Shown here piece after piece: positions 41,464 to 63,322 of a DNA stretch of 64,000 nt (its first letter is position 1; the number at the start of each line of letters is the position of its first letter). The DNA is from Phylloscopus collybita. Taxonomy: Eukaryota > Chordata > Aves > Passeriformes > Phylloscopidae. The notes under the pieces were generated by a model, which was not told where the DNA came from, did not search any database, and saw only the letters and a list, made by a program, of their open reading frames with translations. The position numbers and the translations under genes are program-made. The stretch spans positions 325,001-389,000 of the forward strand of contig JAJNNQ010000143.1 in the NCBI GenBank assembly GCA_027886175.1, read 5' to 3'.

Positions 41464-44400
41464 ACTATCAGCCAGCTGGGGAAGGCCGGAGGGTTTGGAG
41501 CACAATCCACTTCCACGCGTCAGGCTGGGGTCAATGCCACAACTGCATGACTTACAGGCTGTCACTGTAAGTGTCCCCTGGTCCCTTTCACACCCCTGCT
41601 CTGCCCCAGGACACGCCAATCACCCACCTCTCACCACACAAGAGACACACGCAACACGCGCACACCACCCCGACAGCTGGGGGACCCACGTCCGTGCAGA
41701 AAGCCACCCACAGAGCCACAGACATCTCCCATCAGCTGGGCCCTGCAGCCACCTGCACCCACGCTCACAGGGACAGCTCTGTCACCCAGGCCTCAGACAA
41801 CCCCAGGATCAGCCTCCCCCCCCATTCCTTGCTTGCTTCCCTCCCGCAGCATCAGCTCCCGCAGCAGTGCGTGCAGGCAGGCAGGGTCACACCCACGGGG
41901 CTGCCAAAGGGCAGCTCACCAGCAGTTTCTCAACCCAAAACAACCACAAACCAAGCAGCTGGCTGCTGAAAACCAGCGACACGACCCCGGTGCCAGCTCT
42001 GTCCACACAAGTGTTCATCCTTGGTTGTCAAAATGCAAAATGAGGCAACTCACTGCCCTCATGGCTACGAACCCCATCAGTGTGACATTACACACCCTGC
42101 GTGTCACTGCAGCTATTGCACACCAGAGCAGCAGGAAAGGTCCAAAGCCACAGCAGCAGACTGATTTGGGCCCCCCTCAAACAGCATCATTCCCTCTGCA
42201 GCTGCCAGACCCTCCCCATCTCCCTCCAGACCTCCCCCACCCACCACGCTGAGGCGGAGGGGTGCAGGGGTGCCCAGCCCTTGGCACTGCTCCCCTGGGA
42301 CAGGCACAAGGTCCCCATCGTCTCCTGGGTGGAGCTGTAACCATGTGGAAGCACACGGCGAGCCCAGGCAGCCTGAGCAGGTGAGGCACAGCCCGAAATG
42401 CAGGCAGGCAGGTGAGCAGAGCACCTGCCCTGCAGCACCTGGGCCCTGCTGCCAGCTCATTCAGCAGGGACTGCCCCCAGCAGGAGACACCCCCAGGGAC
42501 GGATCTCCCACTGGGCACAGGGGTTCAGGTAGCACCAGGGAGTCACTACTGGATAGCTTTACTGCTGGACTGGCTGCATCACCTGCAATTCCAGATGAAA
42601 ATATACCTGGTCACTCTTCCTGCATCTTCTCTCTCTTATCTAATCACATAGAGGGAACCAGGCTGTCCATGCTGCAGTTCTACACCTTCTCCAGGTGTAC
42701 CTGACCTCCAAAGCTGACGCAGTGGGCTCAGGAACCACTGTGATACCAAGAGCTTCAGCACAGCCCAACAGCATCCCTGAGTCCACAACACAACCATACA
42801 AGAGGAGATCAGTCCAGACTGGCCTGGGGAAAGGAGATTCAGGACAAGTCTGTTACTCCCCAGAAGCTTCTCCTGATGGAGGTTTTCTGGCACAGGCAGC
42901 TCTACTGCAGAAGATGGAAATCTGGGAGGTGGGGTGGGCAGAGCCCCTGCCACGCAGAAGAGCAGACAGGGACGTAAAGGAGGTGCTGTGTGGATGATGT
43001 CCCTTGGTCATTCCAGACACCTTCAGGACCCCCAGCTGTGGGACAGCAGTGCCGTGCACCGAGGAGGCAGGATCAGCCCCCTCCATCCCAGAGCTCAGAC
43101 ACTGTGCCCTGCAGACAGCTTGGAGGGGGTCAGCCACAGACCCACAGCTCCCAGCACCAACATGCTGCACAGAGGCTGGGAGGAGGAAGGGGCTGGCCAG
43201 CCAAATTCAACTCCTCACCCCAGCTGCTCGCTCCACGGGATGACACGCAGCAGGTTCAGCTACTCCAGAAGAGCCAGTGCCAGACACATCTGGTCTCCCC
43301 ACACAGCAACTAATAATTAACCAACTCATTATCCAAGCCACGGCGGAACTCCCTTGGACACTGCAACGCTGGACACCAAACCCAGCCTTGAAACCAGGTC
43401 AGAGGCTGCACAAACACAGCAGGGGCCACACAAACCAAGGCCACCTGTGGCCACCACTGCAGCCACACAAACGGACCCACCTGACCACACACACAGATCA
43501 AAGGGAGGCAGAGGCAGCGTGCCTGGGCACAGCCACCCTTCCTGGGCACAGCCACCCCTCCAGGCCAGGCTGACAAAGCCCCTATCCCGGCCATGCTGGC
43601 AGGAAGGGGATTTCTCCAGGTCAAGGACCAGCACAGGCACAGCCAGCATTCCAGTCAGCACTGAGCCAGCACGGGAACCCACTGCAGGACATGACCTTGG
43701 CAAGGATTATCCCAGCAGAGCTTTAAACACTCTGCAGCAACAAAAGGAGACAATGCTGTGTCTCTCTGGGAAAGGGCACACTCAGGAACTGTCACCCTTG
43801 CGTCGTCATCATGACACAGGTGGCAGCAGCTGGTGTCACTGTGCTCTGAGGTCAGTGCAGACTCTGGGAGATCCAGGCATTTCAACCTCTGCCCTCCAGC
43901 CCCCCTCCAAACACTCAAAGACCCAGACCAAACCCTGCTGTGATGGTGGGACAGGGTCTGCTGGAAGGGAAAACCCAGCAGAGAGTGACACGGAAGGACA
44001 GGTAACTAAACCTCGCATCACAGCACTCCATGGGGATCTACCTCACCAGCAAAAACCTGTTCCCAATGTGCCTGACCCCACCAGTGCTGGCAGGTGAACG
44101 CTGGAGGCACAGGGCTCCCTCTCCCTAAGGCTGCCATGACTGCAGTCAGACACCTCTGCACCCACCCCACACTCTGACCTCGTCCTAAGAACTGAGCCCT
44201 CTGAAGTATTGTCCCAACAGCTCCCTTCTTGACACCTTCCAGAACTGTCAAGCTTTTCCCATGTGCGGACACCAGACTGGCCTCAGCATCTGAGGCATCT
44301 CTAACCCCACCATGACACCTCTGCCTCTCACCAACACTCCCAGATCAACCAAGGCAAGTACCAACACGAGGTGATATTTATCATGACCTACCCAACTCAC

Positions 44401-44561
44401 TATGCAAACTTCACCCAATCCGTGAGGAAACAGCCTGTCTTCTCTCAGCAGCCTTCCCTCACATGCCCTGCACATCAGTACTCCACACACGAGAGTAAAG
44501 GCGGGTACCTTAAAGAACCTCAAAAAGCAGGGCATCTCTCTGGGAGACGGGACACAGCTGT

Positions 44562-44822
44562 GATCACAGAATCATGGAATGTCCTGAGCTGGAAGAGATC
44601 CACAAGGATCATTAGGTCTCACCCCAGTCCCTGCACAGACACCCCAACAATCCCACCCTGTGCCTGAGTGCACTGCCCAAATGCTCCCCAGGCTCTGGCA
44701 GCCTTGGGGCGGTGACCATACCCCAGGGAGCCTGTTCAGGGCTCAACCACCCCCTGGGGAAGAACTCTCTCCTGATATCCAGCCCAAACTTCCATGACAC
44801 AGCTCCGTGCTCTTCCCTCAGA
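44562..44822 (-). mobile_element. CR1 LINE 3'-end fragment, different subfamily
   Basis: CACAGAATCATGGAATGTCC, GAGCTGGAAGAGATCCACAA, CACCCCAACAATCCCACCCT and TCCTGATATCCAGCCC are typical of a CR1 subfamily distinct from the others in this window. In AGAP3 intron 1. Confidence 0.93.
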
Positions 44823-47800
44823 TGAAGAATGCTCCCTGAGCCATCAGAGATGCTGTACCCATCACACAGTCCCTTCATGCACAGGGACCATTCCAGTTTT
44901 CCCAAGACCATACCTATTAGAGAGCCTCTCTGGAACAGCACCAGCCAACACCTGGATACCCAGAAACGCTCTGAACCACTGACCACGATCACCTGGATCA
45001 GTCCAAGCTGGCTGGATTCTGTGGTGACTTTGCTCTCTAGGCCCAAGGGCTGCTGCCCTCCCTTGCCCATTACACAAGGATCAGCTCTTTCCGTCGTTTT
45101 TGGGTAACAAACCCTGAAATCCCCCCTCACCTCTCTGCCCGCCCAATCCCAGCCAAACCCCTCCAGGGCTGGGAGCGGCACTGGGAGCATCCCCCTGGCT
45201 TCTGTGGGTAGGTCTGGATGCAGATCCTGGTGCTGGGTGGGTATGACAGCGTGCTGTAAACAAACCACTCCAGGTTCTGGAAGCAGAGCGCGCTGCCTTG
45301 GCTCTCTGCCGGGACTCCCACAGCCAGCCTTTCCAAGGGCTGATAACCACAGCTGCAGCTGCACCCCCAGGAGGGCAAGTCAGGGCTGCACCAGCAGCGT
45401 TCCCAGGGCAAGGTGGGCAGCGCCCACACAGAGCATCAAAGCTGGTGGTTGTCAGGCGGGTGTTTGGAACACCACTGGCCTGCAAGGCTGCAACAGGAAC
45501 GGGGCAGAGACCTCCTGAGCAGCCCGGCTGCGGCAGCACTAAGGCTGTGCCCCTCCGGCCCTGCCTCAGAGACCCACAGCTCCCACTGCAAGAAGCCGTG
45601 AAGCAACATTCTGAGCAGAGAGACAACAGGGAGATGGGGCACGAGACAGGACCAGCAGCAGCTGCTTTGTTGTGCAGACTTCACCGCTGCCTTTTCACAC
45701 CTCACCATCCCCACAGGGGCACAGGGTTGGTGAGCACAGAGGCTGTACAGGTACCAGGCAGGTAATGAATGGTGTTCCCAGTGTGACTAAACCCAGTGTG
45801 AGCTGCACAGCACCAGGGGCTCCTGCCAGGAGCCACAGTGGCAGCCTGGAGAGGTCAGTACCAGAGCCTCTGCCTCCAGCACGAGCCACGGTGGCAAACG
45901 CTAACCCCTGCAACAAGAAGAGGTCCCCCATGAGCTGGCTGGTCACTGCTGCAGGGACCCCAAATCACCCACACCACTCCCCACAGAAGCCTCAGCAGGA
46001 TCTCCCAAAGACGGATCCAAAGGGAGCTCCTACCTGTCTGATGGAGGAGCCAGGTGAGAGGCAAGGACGCCAACCAAGTGCTCAGCCTCGGCTGCTTCTC
46101 TGGGAAGCGCGGGGCCGGCTGCTGCTGGCGCAGCTCCCGCTGGAAGCGGCAAGCAGCAACAGGCCCCGCTGCAGGGGCAGGGCCCGGCCCTCCCTGCCCG
46201 CATACACCCACATTCCCCAGCCATGAGCGCAGCCTCCCCTCTCCTGGGAACCTCCTGCCACCCAGCCGGCAGCGGCACCGCCGGGGCTGCCCTGCCAGCA
46301 CCGCAACCCCCGGAGAGCAGCAGCATCCCGGCCCTTGGCCTCGCGGCACGTGGGGCAGCCCTGCATCCATCGGAGCCTCCAGAACCCTCTCCTGGAGCAC
46401 AGTGAGCCCGAGAGACAGAGCGGGATAGAGGATGGAGCCCCCTGAGCACCCTGGGCAGCTGCAGAGCTGCTGCTCTGCTGATCTCTGTGGCCCAGCACTC
46501 CTGGGAAACGTCCAGGCATGATGCTGCCCTGGAACAGCCGCTGCCTCAAGAGCAACCGGGTTCCTCGGGAGCATGTGGGTTCCCTGGAGAGCCTGCCAGC
46601 CCTAAGACATTCCTCTGGCACATCAGCCAAGCAGAGAACAGCCTCCACAACACCCAGATCCAGAGCAGAGCCACGGAACCCAGCAAGGCCCCCCGGGAGC
46701 GGGCGGCAGGGCTTGGCCCAGCCCCCAGCTCCACGCGTTCCATGCCTTAAAAAGCTGTGGATGCTGCTGCTGCTGCTGCCTCACGCCCCTGCCAGGCCAC
46801 AGGGCTCGCCTGCAGCTCCTTCCACAGGGCCTGGAAGCGGACAGGGCACAGAGGCACAACCAGCACAGCCCCGGCTGAGGCCCCACAAAGCCCTGGCGCT
46901 GGAGATCTCCCCACCAATATCAGTCAAACACCCGAGAGCCGCTTCAGCTGCCGTGCCCATTGAATGCCCAGCCCCGTGGGGGTCCTGTCCCCCTGTCCCA
47001 TCACTGGTAATGCCACACCTGCTCTCTGCAGGCTGCCCCATACCCGGTGAGGGTCCCTGGGCTCCCAAACACATGGAGTCTGCTCAAGGGACCTTGGCAG
47101 GGGTGGCCGGGGCTGAGCACCCCCCAGACGAGGCCTGGCACCAGGGAGTTGCTCACAGGCACATTTCTGGGCTCCCCAGCCCCCTCTGCTGCTCCACGTC
47201 TCTGCTCTGGCGATCTCCCAAACAGCCCCACTTGCCTGGGAGCCCACCAGCAGCACTCCTCTCCCCATTCCACCGAAGTTGCAGAGCAAGGGCAGGAAGG
47301 CTCGGCCCACCCCTCCTTGATGGGACACCACCACGGCAAGTAGGACATGCAACACATGTACCTGACTCCCAGGTGTGGCCAGCAAGGGAACCAGACCCCG
47401 GAGCACATCCTCCCAAGCAGCCACACCAGCTGCTCCAGCACCATTGATGATGGCAGTGCCCAGGGCACCGGAGCAGGATGCTGTGAATGCTCACGCGATC
47501 TCACTGCAGCCCAGTGCAAACCCTGCAGAGCACTGGGACAGAACCAGGTGCCAGTGCACAGCCCGGAACCTCAGCTGGGACAGGCCCTGTCGGCACAGGG
47601 GGCTCTGGCCAGCCCAGCACGGCTCCTGTGCTTACTTACCCAGAGCCCGCAGAGGACCCCCACCCAGGAGGACAGGCTCAACACTGCCATGGGGATCCTT
47701 GGGGCACACGCTGCCGGTGCTGCCACGCTCTCGCCTTCGGAAGCGGCTCGTGAGGAGTTTCCAGAGTCCCCCCGTCTGCACGGGGTCGGGCTGCAGCCGG

Positions 47801-47849
47801 CCCCCGACCCTGCTCAGCTCCGGGTAGAGCAGGTCCCGCTTGCTGGGGC

Positions 47850-58220
<10,371 letters not shown>

Positions 58221-58840
58221 GCATGCACCCCAGGACCTTTGTGTGCACCCCAGGACCATGGTGTGCACCCCAGGACCATGGTGTGCACCCCAGGATCATT
58301 GTGTGCACCCCAGGACCATGGTATGTTCCCCAGGACCATTGTGTGCACCCCAGGACCATGGTGTGCACCCCAGGATCATTGTGTGCACCCCAGGACCATG
58401 GTATGTTCCCCAGGACCATTGTGTGCACCCCAGGACCATGGTATGTTCCCCAGGACCATGGTGTGCACCCCAGGACCATGGTGTGCACCCCAGGACCATG
58501 GTATGTTCCCCAGGACCATTGTGTGCACCCCAGGATCATGGTATGTTCCCCAGGACCATGGTGTGCACCCCAGGACCATGGTGTGCACCCCAGGACCATG
58601 GTATGTTCCCCAGGACCATGGTGTGCACCCCAGGACCATGGTGTGCACCCCAGGACCATGGTATGTTCCCCAGGACCATGGTGTGCATCCCAGGACCATT
58701 GTGTGCACCCCAGGACCATGGTGTGCACCCCAGGACCACGGTATGTTCCCCAGGACCATTGTGTGCACCCCAGGACCATGGTGTGCACCCCAGGACCATG
58801 GTGTGCACCCCAGGACCACGGTATGTTCCCCAGAACCACA
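58221..58840. repeat. 20-bp minisatellite, exactly 31 units without indels
   Basis: Two unit types: A, GTGTGCACCCCAGGACCATG (22 copies with small variants) and B, GTATGTTCCCCAGGACCATG/T (9 copies, starting at 58321, 58401, 58441, 58501, 58541, 58601, 58661, 58741 and 58821). The array keeps strict 20-base phase for 620 bases. B units recur every 2-4 units. Each unit junction has ACCATGGT, a perfect palindrome. Open frames on both strands are by-products. Confidence 0.98.
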
Positions 58841-59344
58841 GCACCCCTCCCTGGAAGAACTCTGCTTTGAGAGGAGGTGGCTGCAAAGCTCTGCCATGCT
58901 GTGCTGCTGGAAGGTCAGCAAACAGGAAACCTGGCCTGGCCACAGACACAGGGAATGGGCAGCTGGCTGGGGAGGACTTGGGAGAAGGGACAGATCCAGT
59001 GCTGCTCAGACCAAGGCTCAGGCTCCAGGGGTGCCTGCCAGCTGGGTCACAGCTCTCACAGGCAGACAGCCACGGTCTGCAGCACTGGAACTTAAGGGGA
59101 GGAAGGTACAGAAAAAGTGTGGGGTGTGTGACAGGCACAGGGAGAACAATACAAAGCAAGGAAACGCCAGCAGCTCAAAGCATTACTCAAGGTGGCAGAA
59201 ACAAAGAGAAAGAGTGGCAAAAGGACCTTAAAATCCCGAGTGTCCAGCTGCCAAAACAGCAGGTGACCGATGAGAAGTAGATTAATCAGAAACAAACAAT
59301 TCTGATTTTACATCTGCAAAAATAAGCTTCAAGTTCTCACCACT

Positions 59345-59545
59345 TGGATGAAATCCTGGGGTTATTCTCAACAACTCTATGAAAACAGTTCCCAGAGAAG
59401 CTGTGGCTACCCTGTTCCTGGCAGTGGTCAAGGCCAGGTTGGACAGGGCTTGGAGCAACCTGGTCTAGCAGAAGGGGGGTGGAACTGGATGGGCTTTAAG
59501 ATCTCTCCAAACCCAAACCATTCCATGACTCCATGATTCTGTGAA
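59345..59545 (+). mobile_element. CR1-like element with an atypical 5' head
   Basis: After an unusual head (59351-59387) come CCCAGAGAAGCTGTGGCTAC, GGCCAGGTTGGACAGGGCTT and the end CCATGACTCCATGATTCTGT. The 3' part is CR1; the head is shared only with the copy at 60.5 kb. Confidence 0.88.
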
Positions 59546-60503
59546 CATCAGTTCGTTACTCAGCAGCAATCCAAGAGCAAAGAGGGTGCCAACCATTACT
59601 AGGTAAAGAATGGAGAACAGGAGAGGGACTATCCCAACACTCTCGTCCTGACCTACAGTCCTCACCAGACACTAAGAGGAGCAGGAGATGACTGACAAGA
59701 TAGAACAGCGACTGTACAGGGAGCCTGGAAAGGATGATGGCAGAGGGGGAAGGAAGTTTTCCATGCCTGGAGAAGAAAGCAGGAGGCCACTAGGGAACAA
59801 TTTGTTCACTGTTTCTTCTGAAGCAGGAACTTGGGGACATCACATCCAATTAAGCAGGTCCAAAACAGGAGATTTTTTCACATAAAGCATCCCTGTGAAG
59901 TGTCTCTTCAGGGCCGCGGCGGCGCTGAGCGGACACGCGCTCAGAGGACGAGCAGCCAAAGCCAAGGACAAAAGCTCCGTGCGAGGCCACGGGAACACAA
60001 AGCGCAGCTTTGGGCTCGGGAGCGGCTTCCTGGGAGCAGCAGAGGCCCAGCCCGGCCCGGCCCGGGCAGGGCAGGGCAGGGCAGCAGCACGGGCTGGGAG
60101 GGGCAGAGGAGCCCCCGGAGCCCCCCTGGCAGCAGCACAAGGAGGGCCCGTGCCCCTGTGCCCCGTGAGCACGGGCCGTGCCTGGGGCTGTGGCACCGAC
60201 CCGCGGCTGCCAAACCCGCATTCCCACTGACATTTTCCATGCTCGCTCACTGCAGCGGCATGGTATTTATAGAAGTTTCGGCAAAAGCAATTCAGACGCT
60301 TCCCAAAAGCAGGCTGGGGAAAAACACAGCAGCTTGGCCGAAGCTGTACATTTTTCCAGCTTTGAGCGAGGGACTGAAGAGCTGATCAACCTCCCAGCTC
60401 CAGGCTGGAGCCCAGCACTCTAGACTTGGATCTGCCAAGTCGCAGTGGGCTCTGCTTGGGGCCCAGAAAATGTTTCCTGCATCTCCAGTCCCAGCATTTC
60501 TCA

Positions 60504-60700
60504 GATTAAATCTTGGGGTTATTCTCAACAACTCTATGAAAACATTTCACAGAAAACTGTGGCAACCCCACCCCTGGAGGTATTTAAGATCAGCTTGCAT
60601 GAGGCTTGGTGGAAGTCTAGTGGACAGTGTCCCTGCTCATGGCAGGGGGTGGGACTAGGTGAGCTTTAAGGTTCTGGGCTCTATGACCATGATGACTGTG
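60504..60700 (+). mobile_element. CR1-like element with the same atypical 5' head, more diverged
   Basis: The head AAATCTTGGGGTTATTCTCA through CTATGAAAACA is nearly identical to that at 59351-59387; then CAGAAAACTGTGGCAACCCC, GGAGGTATTTAAGATCAGC and GGCAGGGGGTGGGACTAGG lead to a decayed tail. Older or faster-diverging CR1 copy. Confidence 0.8.
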
Positions 60701-63322
60701 GGATTTCCCTCCAAGACATTACCTGAGGCAGGGAAGCAGGAGAAATGCCAAGGCTACTCAGCCAGATAAGAGAGCCTGGGGACCTGAGAGAGGAGGGCTG
60801 CACACCCCAGTTCCCCAGCCTGCTGAGACTGGATCTGCTCTGCAGAGCCCAGTTTCCCTGGGCAGCTCTGCAGGGAGAGGCCCTGCTGAGCCCCACCAGC
60901 CCCACGTCCCCTCGGCACCACCACGCTGTGCAGGAGGGTGCCAGAACTAAAGTGGGTCCCATCACAACACTTCCTCCTCCTCCTCTCAGGCTGAACTCCA
61001 GCCATCTGTGGTTTCCAGTTCCGGATCTGATCCAGCACCCTCGGCTCTCCCACAGCATGGAGAGAAATCAGCACTTCTAGTGCCCAAGTCACCCAACCTA
61101 CTTATCACTCCTACTTCAGCCTGAGGCCGATGACGATGACGAGGAGCCTGGGGGAGCAGACTCAGGTGATGTCACCTCCATCCCTGACACCGTATTAGCC
61201 AACCCCCCCACTTCTGGATCCCACAGTTTGCACAGAGGACAACCCACTCAGCCGACACAGAACGGGCAACACCACTGCTCGGAGCACCTGAGGAGGTTCT
61301 GCCAGCATCCTTGGGCCAAGGCAGGGCTCCTGGACACCTTTCTGAGGGCAGGAACCCCGACTGCCATGTAAGGGCAGGTGTGTATCTCCTCTCACAGAGA
61401 CACAATCGTGGGAGCAAACAAGGGCCTGCAGCTCCGAAGGACCAGAGCGCTGCCACCTCAGCCTCACATCTTAATCACAAGATCATTCTATTTCCATGGA
61501 AACGGCAGAATTAGAGACTTCGACGGAACGACAATTACCAGCACAGGGAATTTAACTGTTAAACCTGTCAAACTCCCGTCCCCAGTGCCAGCAGAGGAGA
61601 TGGCACTTGCCCACAGCACTGCCCTGCTTGCAGCCCCAGCCCCAGGCTCAGGTGTTTGCTCCTGCTCCCTTCAGCAGTCAGTTGGGTTTCCAGAGAGCTC
61701 TCTGTGTCAGCACATCAGGGGATGAAAGCTCACGACTCACGGGGGCTCAGTCCAGTGCCGACTTGTCCGTCAGCAGCCGATCTGGGAGCGCACACAGAGA
61801 TCCTGCTGACCAAGGCTTCCCCAGTGCCTCAGCAGCAGGAAAAGGCTTCATGTGCTGTGAGTCACTCAGGGATGGCTCCAGGCACTGCGGGGAGCACTGG
61901 CCCAGAGCTCCCAGGGTAGGTCCTTTCCCTGACACAGCCAAGCACCACAGTGGTTCTGGTCAGCCAAGGACAGTGTGGAGCCCAGGTGCTAATTACCATC
62001 ACTGGCACAGGGTCTCCTGTCCCACCCCGCTCTCATCACTCCACCGTGCAGCCACGAGCCTTTCCTGAAAGCAAAGCTGGGAAGGACCTGGCAGCACCAT
62101 GGAACTCCCCAGACTTGTATCTTGAGTTTGCAGAACACCACAATGTAAACTGCAACCCCGGAGCATCAGCAAAGCTGTTGAGGTAGATAGAGAGCTCCCT
62201 GTGCCCAGGAAGGCCTCAGCTAACACAGACACATCTCCCAGAGGAGGAGAGAAGAGCTGCCCCTCTGCCTTCTGTGCAGACAGAGGTCCCCTTTGAGAGG
62301 TCTCTGCCCAAAATCCCCTCTGCGTGCTCCATGCCTTGGCCCTGCTGTGGTCAGCAGGACCATTAGCTGATGGGCCCAGACCTCCCCTGGCTGTTACACC
62401 CAATCCAAGGACTGAAATTGCTCAGTGCAGCCGATCATGTACCACCACACAGACCAACAGCCAGACAGTGGGCAACATTCTGCTGCAGAGTTTTCCATGG
62501 CATGTGCATTCCACTGCCCTGCCCATGCCCGGAAGACAGTGGACACCTGGCCATGAGCCACACTCCTGCCATGATTACAGACACACTCCTAAAGCCCTTC
62601 TGCAGGCCTGGACACTGATGTCCAACCTCAAGGAAAGCAACTTCCCACCCACAGAAAATTCCAACCCGGCTCCGAGAGCCCAGACCTGGGGCAGCTGGGA
62701 GGATGTCATCTTCTACACTGGAGTCTGTGGGACACAACAAATGCCTGCTCCAGCAGGAGCTCACATGGAGCCATTCCCACCCTCAGACTGACAAGGCTCC
62801 AGGGCTGAAGCTACAGCTGATCTCCCATGAAAGCAGGGTGTGCTCCAGGCCAGACTCTCCTCCAGCCTCTGGAGAGAACTTCCCAGGGCACAGCAGCACA
62901 CACCTGCCCGCCCAGACTGCCTGTACAGACAGGAACCAGCAGGGAAGAGCCACTGCGCCCTCCGATCCATCCTGAGCCCAGGAGCACCTTGAACCCTGCA
63001 GTCACCCACTCGAGTTCCTCGTGTCACACAGGCGGCCCTGCTGCTGCTCCCCGCCACACATGGCACTGGGGAGCTGCCCTGGAGGGGACACGCTGCTGCA
63101 GGACACCGGGCAGGATCACAGCGACCCGGGCTCCTCCCACGGCCCCCGTGCCACAGCTCCAGCTGGCCTCCTCACCCTGTCCTTCCCAGTCCTGCCTGCA
63201 GCCTGCCGGAGCAGGGCTGGGGCCTGGAGCCCCGTGACTCAGGTGCTGGGCACAGCAGAGTCTGGCTGAGTCACAGCGTGGCCGTGACTCACCCTGGACA
63301 CGGCTGCGGCCAGCACCGGCAG

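Larger units (their letters stand above)
37028..47639 (-). other. AGAP3: AGAP3 intron 1
   Basis: The largest intron. Contains three CR1 copies, the 81-bp duplication and the 18/19-bp array. A GC-rich stretch at 46.03-46.45 kb ends at a donor-like CAG/GTAGGA on the minus strand and could be another first exon, but no AGAP-like sequence is visible there. Confidence 0.85.
58841..63322. other. Upstream region between two minisatellites, no confident gene
   Basis: Two related CR1 copies, a GC-rich stretch at 59.91-60.22 kb with some CpGs, and two AT-richer motif-dense blocks (60.23-60.37 and 61.47-61.57 kb). No exon recognised on either strand. Confidence 0.7.

Noticed and set aside
46030..46449. 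Alternative AGAP3 first exon in intron 1
   Set aside because: GC-rich and ending at a donor-like CAG/GTAGGA, but the reading frame has no AGAP-like residues and no clear start; not enough to call.
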